Shown: positions 1 to 6,408 of the stretch, in pieces
Layout of the letters: every line of letters starts with the position of its first letter
Position numbering within the stretch: position 1 is the first letter of the stretch
Assembly (NCBI GenBank): GCA_019422005.1
Contig: JAHZEF010000062.1
Span: 1 to 13,146, forward strand
Length of the DNA stretch: 13,146 nucleotides
Source of the DNA: Clostridiales bacterium
GTDB lineage: Bacteria; Bacillota; Clostridia; Oscillospirales; Oscillospiraceae
Direction: 5' to 3'
Translations under genes and position numbers: made by a program
Notes under the pieces: model-generated
Database searches by the model: none
The model's input: the letters and a program-made list of their open reading frames with translations, nothing else
What the model was told of the DNA's origin: nothing

Positions 1-60
1 CAGCAGCCCCCGTTTCGTGGTCTGCGTGTAGTTCCTTGTAAACTGACCTAAGCATTTATA

Positions 61-125
61 AAAAGGAGGGAGGCGGTTTCACAGTTCCGGTGCATAGGGC
101 GGTTTGTGAATTACCCCTTCCTTTT
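61..125 (+). other. Candidate structured RNA, two nested helices
   Basis: If transcribed on the plus strand, 61-70 (AAAAGGAGGG) pairs with 116-125 over 10 pairs including one G-U. Inside it, TTCACA at 78-83 pairs with TGTGAA at 105-110 (6 pairs), leaving an asymmetric internal loop (71-77 and 111-115) and a 21-nt apical loop. The G-U pair would be an A-C mismatch on the other strand, so plus is favoured. GGCGGTTT occurs twice (72-79 and 98-105). No family is recognised and the fold could be chance. Confidence 0.25.
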
Positions 126-188
126 GGCGGCATGCCTTCTGACTCCGGCGATCCGGTTTTTATGGATCTGCGGTTTCCCTATGGAAGA

Positions 189-222
189 TCCCCTGTGTAG
201 TTTTATGCTCCTGCACAGGGGA
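189..222 (-). terminator. Hairpin downstream of ridA, possible weak terminator
   Basis: TCCCCTGTG (189-197) and CACAGGGGA (214-222) form a perfect 9-bp stem with a 16-nt loop. On the ridA strand the hairpin is followed by TCTTCC rather than a clean U tract, so termination would be weak. A further copy of CACAGGG at 263-269 could pair with 191-197 instead, giving a mutually exclusive fold. Confidence 0.35.
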
Positions 223-280
223 CGTGCTGCCGATTGCATGCTTTGACTGGGGCAGTTCTTACCACAGGGAGAGAGGACGC

Positions 281-658
281 CTATGCTCTGGCGATCAGCT
301 CCATCTCCACCAGCGCCCCTTTGGGCAGGGCGGAGACTTCCACGCAGGAGCGGGCGGGGGGATTCCCCGGGAAATACTCGGCGTAGATGGCGTTGAACGC
401 TGCAAAATGCGAGAGGTCTGTCAGGAAGACCGTGGTTTTCAGGACGTTGGAGAAATCCATGCCGGCCTCTGCCAATACGGCAGCCGTGTTGGCAAACATC
501 CGGCGCGCCTGGGCTTCCAGGCCTCCCTCGGCCAGCAGGCCTGTTTCGGGAACCAGCGGGATCTGCCCGGAGAGGAACAGGAATTCGCCGCTGGAGACAG
601 CCTGGGAATACGGGCCGACAGCGGCGGGGGCTTTGCTTGTGGAGATGATTTGTTTCAT
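281..658 (-). CDS. ridA: RidA family 2-iminobutanoate/2-iminopropanoate deaminase
   Basis: A 125-residue protein of the YjgF/YER057c/UK114 (RidA) family. Members hydrolyse reactive enamine/imine intermediates released by PLP enzymes such as threonine dehydratase, protecting other PLP enzymes; they act as cytosolic trimers. The N-terminus (ISTSKAPAAVGPYSQAV) and GQIPL at about 31-35 are typical. The C-terminal PARSCVEVSALPKGALVEME segment carries Arg103, which by alignment corresponds to the substrate-binding Arg105 of E. coli RidA. Length matches the family. The ATG at 658 is chosen because AAAGGA lies 9 nt upstream; the frame stays open upstream, but that extension has no homologous character. 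The gene is monocistronic, divergent from htpG, with its own extended -10 promoter. No truncation is seen. Identity to the family is secure; the exact physiological substrate is inferred. Confidence 0.95.
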   Translation of the reverse strand: MKQIISTSKAPAAVGPYSQAVSSGEFLFLSGQIPLVPETGLLAEGGLEAQARRMFANTAAVLAEAGMDFSNVLKTTVFLTDLSHFAAFNAIYAEYFPGNPPARSCVEVSALPKGALVEMELIARA

Positions 659-700
659 GGCACAGGATCCTTTCTGATTGAAATCTGATCTGCTTCCATG

Positions 701-729
701 ATTATAACATATCCGGCGGGGATCTGGAA
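701..729 (-). promoter_or_regulatory. ridA promoter (extended -10)
   Basis: On the minus strand TATAAT (plus 701-706) is preceded by TGT, giving an extended -10. At 17-bp spacing the -35 is TTCCAG (plus 724-729), a poor match, as is common with extended -10 promoters. This places the start of transcription about 35 nt upstream of the ATG at 658. Confidence 0.65.
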
Positions 730-797
730 ACACCGGTTTTAAAAATGGAGGGAAAGCGGGCGCTTCCGAAGAGATAAAATTTTTTTGGGGAAAGTAC

Positions 798-825
798 TTG
801 CAAAATTTATCCTGCGTATTATAAT
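798..825 (+). promoter_or_regulatory. htpG promoter (sigma-A type)
   Basis: TTGCAA at 798-803 and a perfect TATAAT at 820-825 are separated by 16 bp. The predicted start of transcription, about 832, falls inside the CIRCE operator, the classic arrangement for HrcA repression. Confidence 0.85.
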
Positions 826-829
826 GAGG

Positions 830-856
830 TTAGCACTCGATATATTTGAGTGCTAA
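830..856 (+). promoter_or_regulatory. CIRCE operator (HrcA binding site)
   Basis: TTAGCACTC (830-838), a 9-bp spacer, and GAGTGCTAA (848-856) match the CIRCE consensus exactly. CIRCE is bound by the repressor HrcA, which is inactivated when GroEL is occupied by unfolded protein. It overlaps the predicted htpG start point, so it should repress htpG in the absence of stress. It sits 100 bp from the ridA promoter and probably does not affect ridA. Confidence 0.97.
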
Positions 857-883
857 AATGCTGAAGCGAAGGATGGATCAAGC

Positions 884-2776
884 ATGGCCAAAAAACAGTT
901 CAAAGCGGAATCCAAACGCCTTTTGGATTTGATGATCAATTCCATTTACACACATCAGGAGATTTTCCTCCGTGAAATCATTTCCAACGCCTCCGACGCC
1001 ATTGACAAGCTGGCGTATCTCAGCCTGACCGATCAGAACGTAGGGCTCAGCCGGGACGACTTTGCAATCCGCATCGCGGCGGATGAGAAAAACCGGATGC
1101 TGACCGTTTCGGACAACGGGATCGGCATGAGCCGCGAGGAGATGGAGGAAAACCTGGGCACCATTGCCAAGAGCGGATCCCTGCAGTTTAAGAAGGACAT
1201 GGAAGAGCAGAAAGACATCGACATCATCGGGCAGTTCGGCGTGGGCTTCTATTCCGCGTTTATGGTGGCGGAAGCCGTTACGGTCATTTCCAGAAAATAC
1301 GGCTCCGACGAGGCGTGGATGTGGCAGTCCTCCGGCGCTGACGGCTATACCATGACGGCCTGTGAGAAAGAGGCGCCCGGCACGGATGTGATCATGCGGC
1401 TCAAGGCTGATACGGACGACGAGAAATACAGCCGGTTCCTCCAGGAGTATGAGCTGCGCAGCCTGGTGAAAAAGTATTCCGACTATATTCGCTACCCAAT
1501 CCGCATGGATGTGACGAAGAGCCGGGTCAAGGAAGAGACCAAGGATGCGGAAAAGCCGGAATATGAAACCTATACGGAAAACGAAACGCTCAATTCCATG
1601 GTGCCTCTGTGGCAGCGCAGCAAAAAGGACGTCACCCAGGAAGAATACGACCAGTTTTACAAAGACAAGTTCTTTGATTTTGAGGCCCCGATTGCCAGTA
1701 TCCATCTGAGCGTGGAAGGCGCCGTGACCTATCAGGCGCTGCTGTATATTCCGGCGCGCGCGCCGTATGATTTTTATACAAAAGATTTCAGGAAGGGCCT
1801 GCAGCTGTATTCCTCCGGCGTGATGATCATGGAGAACTGCGCCGACCTGCTGCCGGAGCATTTCCGGTTTGTCAAGGGCATTGTGGATTCTCAGGATCTG
1901 AGCCTGAATATTTCACGGGAACTGCTGCAGCATGACCGCCAGCTGAAATTCATTGCCGCCAACCTGGAAAAGAAAATCAAGGCGGAGCTTTCCAGGCTCC
2001 TGGAAAGCAAGCGGGAGACCTATGAGAAGTTCTTCGGCGCATTCGGGCGCAACCTGAAATACGGCGTGGTGTCCGACTATGGCGCGCACAAAGAGCTGCT
2101 GCAGGATCTGCTGCTGTTCTGGTCCAGCAAGGAGAATAAGCTGGTGACGCTCAAGGAGTACGCTGACGCCATGGGCGAGGGGCAGAAGTACCTCTATTAT
2201 GCCGCCGGCGAGAATCGGGAGCGTCTGGCACAGCTGCCTCAGCTGGAGCTGCTGAAGGAAAAGGGATACGACGTGCTCTTCTTCACGGAGGATGTGGACG
2301 AGTTTATTCCGCAGACTCTGATGAAGTATGCGGACAAGGAGTTCCGGAATATCACAGCCGACGATCTGGGATTGACTTCAGAGGAAGAGAAAAAGGCCAT
2401 TGAGGAAAAGAAGGAAGCGGCAAAGCCGACGCTGGACTTCATCCGGGAGACGCTGGGCGAGCGCGTCAAGGAGGTACGCCTCAGCGCGGCGCTGAAGAGC
2501 CATCCGGTCTGCCTGGTGCCGGACGCCGGCATGAGTTTTGAAATGGAGAAGTATTTCAAGCGGATGAATCCGGAGATGGATATGAAGGCCGGCAGGATTC
2601 TGGAACTTAACAGCGACCATCCGGTCTTTGCAGCGCTGCAGATTGCGGTGGCGCAGGATCAGGAGAAGGCGAAGAAATACGTGGAGATTCTCTATGACCA
2701 GGCGCTGCTCATGGCGGATCTGCCCCTCGAGAATCCGACTGCGTACACGGATCTGATCTGCTCCATGATGGTTTGA
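884..2776 (+). CDS. htpG: Molecular chaperone HtpG (bacterial Hsp90)
   Basis: A 630-residue ATP-dependent chaperone of the Hsp90 family; E. coli HtpG is about 624. It works as a cytosolic homodimer that remodels client proteins, usually with DnaK. The GHKL (Bergerat) ATPase fold is intact: REIISNASDAIDK at 30-42 with Glu31 and Asn35, DNGIGM at 77-82, GTIAKSG at 92-98, and the glycine-rich lid GQFGVGFYSAF at 116-126. A middle domain follows, with LNISRELLQ around residue 345, then a shorter C-terminal dimerisation domain ending in SMMV without the eukaryotic MEEVD tail, as expected in bacteria. The ATG at 884 is 10 nt downstream of AAGGA. It is monocistronic, driven by the CIRCE-bearing promoter and closed by a bidirectional terminator. 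No defects are visible. Confidence 0.98.
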   Translation: MAKKQFKAESKRLLDLMINSIYTHQEIFLREIISNASDAIDKLAYLSLTDQNVGLSRDDFAIRIAADEKNRMLTVSDNGIGMSREEMEENLGTIAKSGSLQFKKDMEEQKDIDIIGQFGVGFYSAFMVAEAVTVISRKYGSDEAWMWQSSGADGYTMTACEKEAPGTDVIMRLKADTDDEKYSRFLQEYELRSLVKKYSDYIRYPIRMDVTKSRVKEETKDAEKPEYETYTENETLNSMVPLWQRSKKDVTQEEYDQFYKDKFFDFEAPIASIHLSVEGAVTYQALLYIPARAPYDFYTKDFRKGLQLYSSGVMIMENCADLLPEHFRFVKGIVDSQDLSLNISRELLQHDRQLKFIAANLEKKIKAELSRLLESKRETYEKFFGAFGRNLKYGVVSDYGAHKELLQDLLLFWSSKENKLVTLKEYADAMGEGQKYLYYAAGENRERLAQLPQLELLKEKGYDVLFFTEDVDEFIPQTLMKYADKEFRNITADDLGLTSEEEKKAIEEKKEAAKPTLDFIRETLGERVKEVRLSAALKSHPVCLVPDAGMSFEMEKYFKRMNPEMDMKAGRILELNSDHPVFAALQIAVAQDQEKAKKYVEILYDQALLMADLPLENPTAYTDLICSMMV

Positions 2777-2874
2777 GCCTGCGCGCCGCCGACAGCCGGA
2801 ACGGGGCGGAAAACCGGGGCCGCAGAACATTTCGGGGCATGGGAGGCCGGCCCGGATCCCTGCCGGTCAAGTAA

Positions 2875-2911
2875 AACCAGCCTGCCGAACAAGGCGTTCG
2901 GCAGGCTGGTT
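2875..2911. terminator. Bidirectional terminator between htpG and the prmA operon
   Basis: Perfect 16-bp stem (arms 2875-2890 and 2896-2911) with a 5-nt loop. On the plus strand GGCGTTTTG follows; on the minus strand the arm ends in GGTTTT and continues AC. It can serve both convergent units. The rest of the gap (2777-2955) holds nothing else recognised. Confidence 0.9.
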
Positions 2912-2955
2912 GGCGTTTTGAATGCGGGACGCCGCGGCCGGAAGCACGGGCGGGC

Positions 2956-4008
2956 TTAATCGCCTGCCGGTTCCAGCGCGGGACGGAGCAGGCCGTAACG
3001 GGAAAAGCGCGTATCCCGGGAATCGGTGACAAAGACCAGATGCTCTTCCAGCGGAGAATACACTGCTCCGAACGCCTGGGCAATGGACTGGACGCGGGCG
3101 CCGTCGTCCTCTGTTACGTAAACCCGGGCGGCATAGGGGGCCAGGGCGGGATCGGAAGTGGCAATGGAGAGAACGATGGACTCATTCTGCAGATTGGCGG
3201 CAAGGCGCGCCGCGGCGTCGGCGGCAGCGGTGCTGCGGTCGCCCTCATAAACGATATTGGCGCTGTCGGGGAAATAGAAGTCCTCCAAAACGACTTCGTT
3301 GAACCCCATGGACTGCAGTTCCAGAACCATGCTTTCCAGATGCGCGACGACCTTATCGTCGGAGGGATCCAGCCAATAGCAGCTGTCGGAGTCCATCCAG
3401 AGCGCGCCGCTGGAGAGCGGAAGCCCGCACGCCTGGTTGGCGAGCGCAAAGGCGGAATCCCGGAAGGCCGGGAAGCGGGCGATCAGATACAGATTATCCT
3501 GCCCGGCCAGCGTGCTGATCAGATGATCCACTGCAGAAGGATCCACCAGCGCGGAGGCCTCCGCGCCGCCGATGGCGGAAGAATAGTAATAATTTCCATA
3601 GATACTTTTTACGTCCAGCAATACGGCTGTCGGCTCCGTCGTCTGGGACAGCGAAGCAAGGACGGCGGCGGGGTCGCTCAGCATATCGGCGGTGACATAG
3701 ACGCCGCTGATCCTGGAGAATGCGGCGCTGTCGGCGTGTTCCGGCGCCTCATTCACCTCGATTTCCGCATCCGGCAGAGGCGTGATCTGCTCGACGTCGA
3801 AGTTGGGGTTACCGGGAACGTCGTTGGCCGTGCCGGCGCCGGGCCGGGAACTGAAGTCCAGATGCGCGCCGTCCGGCGTATAAACAATATAGCGCTGCAG
3901 ATAGAGGATGATCCCGGCGGCCAGCGCCAGCAGAATTGCCAGCGCAATCAGCAGCGTGATCGCCAGCGAACGGAGCCGCAGCTTATTGCGATAGGAAAAA
4001 TAGCGCAA
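2956..4008 (-). CDS. Membrane-anchored DUF4015-like putative glycoside hydrolase
   Basis: A 350-residue protein with a basic N-terminus, one strong membrane segment (about 15-38), an acidic/Pro-rich linker (about 55-95) and an extracellular domain. The latter resembles DUF4015, a putative TIM-barrel glycoside hydrolase family: GVYVTA at 102-107, LLDVKSIYGN at 130-139, LIARFPAFRD at 175-184, WLDPSDD at 212-218, and GFNEVVLEDFYFP at 235-247. Acidic residues at strand ends (Asp132, Glu242, Asp243) fit a glycosidase-like barrel, but activity and substrate are unknown. The start is TTG at 4008, with AAGGAGG 6 nt upstream; no ATG is better placed. It begins 19 nt after prmA ends and is surely cotranscribed with it. 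The function is inferred from motif resemblance only; a cell-wall or exopolysaccharide role is a guess. Confidence 0.75.
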   Translation of the reverse strand: MRYFSYRNKLRLRSLAITLLIALAILLALAAGIILYLQRYIVYTPDGAHLDFSSRPGAGTANDVPGNPNFDVEQITPLPDAEIEVNEAPEHADSAAFSRISGVYVTADMLSDPAAVLASLSQTTEPTAVLLDVKSIYGNYYYSSAIGGAEASALVDPSAVDHLISTLAGQDNLYLIARFPAFRDSAFALANQACGLPLSSGALWMDSDSCYWLDPSDDKVVAHLESMVLELQSMGFNEVVLEDFYFPDSANIVYEGDRSTAAADAAARLAANLQNESIVLSIATSDPALAPYAARVYVTEDDGARVQSIAQAFGAVYSPLEEHLVFVTDSRDTRFSRYGLLRPALEPAGD

Positions 4009-4027
4009 GGGAAGCCTCCTTCCCGTA

Positions 4028-4996
4028 TCAGCGCACAGCCGTCAGCTGGCACCAGTCGTCCTGCTGATTCCGGGCGGTGACGCGCAGGCCGGCGCGTTCC
4101 AGCGCGGCAAGGACCTCGGGCAGCCGGACGTCAAGGATACCGGAGCAGAGAAAGCTGCCGCCCGGACGCAGAAATTGCGGAACCACCGGAGCCAGCGGGA
4201 TAATGACGTCGGCGACGATATTGGCCAGAACGACGTCGTAGCCGCCGGCGGCCAGTTCCTTGAGGCGGGCGCTGTCCTGCAGCACATTGCCCGTGACCGC
4301 GCGGAAGCGGTCCGGCCCCAGGCCGTTCATTGCGGCGTTTTCACGGGCGACGTCCTCGGCCTTGGGATCAATGTCCACACCGACGGCAGAGGCTGCGCCC
4401 AGCAACAGCGCGGTAAAGGAAAGGATGCCGCTGCCGCTGCCCAGGTCAATCACCCGTTCCCCGCCGCGGATGATCTGCTCCAAAGCGGCCATACACATCT
4501 GCGTTGAGGCGTGCGCGCCGGTTCCGAAAATCATGCCGGGATCCAGACGGACGGGGATCCGCCCTTCCGGGTTTTCCGGGCTGAGCCATTGGGGCACCAC
4601 CAGGAGCCTGCGGCCGATGGGGAGCGGCTGATAATACTGCTTCCAGTTGTTTTCCCAGTCCTCATCCCGGCAGCCGGCGGTATGGACGGTGAGCGGGCCG
4701 AAATCAACGGACGGGAACTGCGCCCGAAGGAGCGCCAGCTGGCTGCGGAGCCCGGAAACGGTGTCGGCGGCGGCGGGAGCATCCTCCAGATACAGGCGGA
4801 TTTGAGAGAGCCCCTCCATCTTTTGTGCCAATTCGGCATCTACATAGTCCCAATATTGCTGATTCTGCCTTAAAAAATCATGAAAGTCCTCCTGATCGTC
4901 CATAATAAAGCTGTCGAAGCCCAGGGCGGTCAGACGTGCGGCAACCAGATCGATGCCGGCGGAGGACGTTTGAATCGTCACTTCGATCCATTCCAT
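4028..4996 (-). CDS. prmA: Ribosomal protein L11 methyltransferase PrmA
   Basis: A 322-residue SAM-dependent methyltransferase that trimethylates lysines and the N-terminus of ribosomal protein L11. The N-terminal L11-recognition domain spans about 1-100. The family-typical segment DEDWENNWKQYY is at 111-122, followed by DPGMIFGTGAHAST at 152-165. The class I methyltransferase core has motif I DLGSGSG at 184-190, an acidic SAM-ribose site VDID at 207-210, and a motif IV-like ANIVADV at 258-264. Length and architecture are normal. The ATG at 4996 lies 7 nt after AGGAGG, and a good promoter is found upstream. In many Firmicutes prmA sits between dnaJ and rsmE; here neither is present and a DUF4015-like gene follows directly, so the locus is rearranged. 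Confidence 0.96.
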   Translation of the reverse strand: MEWIEVTIQTSSAGIDLVAARLTALGFDSFIMDDQEDFHDFLRQNQQYWDYVDAELAQKMEGLSQIRLYLEDAPAAADTVSGLRSQLALLRAQFPSVDFGPLTVHTAGCRDEDWENNWKQYYQPLPIGRRLLVVPQWLSPENPEGRIPVRLDPGMIFGTGAHASTQMCMAALEQIIRGGERVIDLGSGSGILSFTALLLGAASAVGVDIDPKAEDVARENAAMNGLGPDRFRAVTGNVLQDSARLKELAAGGYDVVLANIVADVIIPLAPVVPQFLRPGGSFLCSGILDVRLPEVLAALERAGLRVTARNQQDDWCQLTAVR

Positions 4997-5025
4997 GGAA
5001 TCGCCTCCTGTTCTTGCTTCCTCTT

Positions 5026-5054
5026 AGTTTACATGATACGGGGCGCAATGACAA
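5026..5054 (-). promoter_or_regulatory. prmA operon promoter
   Basis: On the minus strand TTGTCA (plus 5049-5054) and TAAACT (plus 5026-5031) are separated by exactly 17 bp. The predicted start is about 20 nt upstream of the prmA ATG at 4996, leaving room for the AGGAGG at plus 5004-5009. Confidence 0.7.
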
Positions 5055-5070
5055 GCACCTGGCCTGATAT

Positions 5071-5099
5071 TTTACTTTTTCCGACAAGTATGATATGAT
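5071..5099 (+). promoter_or_regulatory. Promoter of the ymfF-ymfH-lgt operon
   Basis: TTTACT (5071-5076), 17 bp, and TATGAT (5094-5099). An overlapping second TATGAT lies at 5089-5094. Transcription would begin near 5106, downstream of the ATG codons at 5095-5100, which argues against those as the start of the first gene. Confidence 0.65.
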
Positions 5100-5139
5100 G
5101 GCCGCAGCAGGCGCGCAGCGCCATGAAAGGATGAATCCA

Positions 5140-6408
5140 TTGAACAACAGAACGGAGATTTTGCCCAACGTTTTTCTGACCTGCGTCCGGAGCACGAAGT
5201 TCAAAACCGGCTGCCTGAGTATTTCCCTGCTGCGCCCGCTGCGCCGGCAGGAGGCGTCGGCCAACGCGCTGATCCCCACGGTCCTCCTGCGGGGCTGCCG
5301 GGAATATCCGGACATTCGCTCGATTTCTGCATTTCTGGATCAGCATTACGGCGCCAGCGTCGGCACGCTGGTCCGGAAAAAAGGGGAGGTTCAGACAACC
5401 GGCTTTTATGCCGATTTCCTGGAGGACCGGTTTGCATGGGACGGCGGCGAAGTGCTGGCGCCGGTGATTGCCTTCCTCGGCCAGCTGCTGCTGGAGCCGC
5501 TTCTGGAGGACGGCGGCTTTGTCCGGGCCTTTGTGGAGGGGGAAAAGCAAAATCTGGCGAATACCATTGAGGCGCGGGTCAACGACAAGCGCAGCTATGT
5601 GGTTTCCCAGATGCTCAGAACCATGTGTGCGGAAGAGGCCTACGGCCTGCCGCGCCTGGGGGAACGGGAGGATGTGGATCAGCTGGAGCCCAAAGGGCTG
5701 TACCGTCACTATCGGCACATTCTGGAGCATTCCCAGGTGGAGATTTTTTATCATGGCAGCTGCTCTGCGGATCGGGTTGCCGCCCTGCTGCGGCAGGCCC
5801 TGGCTGCTCTGCCCCGGGGAGAAGCGGATCTGTTCGGCACGCAGGTTCGCCTGCAGGCGGAGGCGGCGAGGGAGGTCCGGGAGCCTATGGACGTAACCCA
5901 GGGGAAGCTGGCGATGGGGCTGCGTCTGGGATGCACGGCTGCAGATCCGGAGTACCCTGCAGCGCTGCTGATGAACGCCGTATACGGCGCGGGGATCACG
6001 AGCAAATTGTTTGTCAATGTGCGGGAAAAGCTGTCGCTGTGCTACTATGCCAGTTCGTCCCTGGAAAAGTTCAAAGGGGTGATGGTGATCTCGTCCGGGA
6101 TTGAGTTTGCACAGTTCCAGCGGGCGAAAGAGGAAATCCTGCTCCAGCTGGATCTGACGCGCCGGGGCGAGATTACGGAGGAAGAGCTGGAAGCGGCGAG
6201 GACGTACCTTCTTTCCTCCCTGAAAACCGGTATGGACAGCCCGGCGCGGCTGGACGACTATTCCATCGGCCAGGTGATCCTGGGCGTGGAAGGGACCATG
6301 GCCGGGCTGGCGGAACAGCTGCGCACCGTTACAAAGGAAGATGTGGCTGCGGCTGCGCGGCGCACCAGCCTGGATCTGGTTTATTTTATTGAGGGGGTGC
6401 AGGCATGA
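5140..6408 (+). CDS. ymfF: M16 peptidase-like protein, YmfF type (non-catalytic partner; also listed as YfmF)
   Basis: A protein of about 422 residues with the M16 (insulinase/processing-peptidase) two-lobe fold but without the HxxEH zinc motif; the equivalent helix reads ALIPTVLLRG. This matches the inactive member of the YmfF/YmfH pair, labelled in recent databases as EF-P 5-aminopentanol modification-associated YfmF; I cannot verify that role here. The C-terminal lobe includes GAGITSKLFVNVREKLSLCYY, typical of M16 substrate-binding domains. Start choice: AAAGGA at 5126-5131 is 8 nt upstream of a TTG at 5140, whereas the ATG at 5131 overlaps the Shine-Dalgarno and the ATGs at 5095/5098 precede the likely transcription start. 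The stop overlaps the next ATG by 4 nt (ATGA), indicating translational coupling with ymfH and probably a heterodimer. Confidence 0.88.
   Translation: MNNRTEILPNVFLTCVRSTKFKTGCLSISLLRPLRRQEASANALIPTVLLRGCREYPDIRSISAFLDQHYGASVGTLVRKKGEVQTTGFYADFLEDRFAWDGGEVLAPVIAFLGQLLLEPLLEDGGFVRAFVEGEKQNLANTIEARVNDKRSYVVSQMLRTMCAEEAYGLPRLGEREDVDQLEPKGLYRHYRHILEHSQVEIFYHGSCSADRVAALLRQALAALPRGEADLFGTQVRLQAEAAREVREPMDVTQGKLAMGLRLGCTAADPEYPAALLMNAVYGAGITSKLFVNVREKLSLCYYASSSLEKFKGVMVISSGIEFAQFQRAKEEILLQLDLTRRGEITEEELEAARTYLLSSLKTGMDSPARLDDYSIGQVILGVEGTMAGLAEQLRTVTKEDVAAAARRTSLDLVYFIEGVQA

Larger units (their letters stand above)
1..280. other. Non-coding stretch with inverted repeats, no gene recognised
   Basis: No credible gene lies here: all three plus frames meet stops within the first 51 bases and no Shine-Dalgarno site is followed by a usable start. 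The stretch lies downstream of ridA (minus strand). It contains three foldable segments: a plus-strand candidate structure at 61-125, a 9-bp hairpin at 189-222, and a weak 5-bp hairpin (CTGCC 227-231 with GGCAG 251-255). I could not match it to tRNA, tmRNA, RNase P, SRP RNA, 6S RNA or a named riboswitch. It may be the 3' flank of a gene outside the window or an unrecognised structured RNA. Confidence 0.5.

Noticed and set aside
241..256. TTTGACTGGGGC-like match to a conserved 23S rRNA segment
   Set aside because: Only about a dozen bases match; flanking bases do not continue the 23S sequence, and a GATCCGG-like match at 148 is in the wrong order. Probably coincidence.
224..688. Long open frame on the plus strand opposite ridA
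   Set aside because: It is antisense to the well-supported ridA, has no Shine-Dalgarno, and its composition is that of a GC-rich shadow frame.
878..1861. 327-codon minus-strand open frame opposite htpG
   Set aside because: Antisense shadow of a conserved Hsp90 N-terminal region; no ribosome site.
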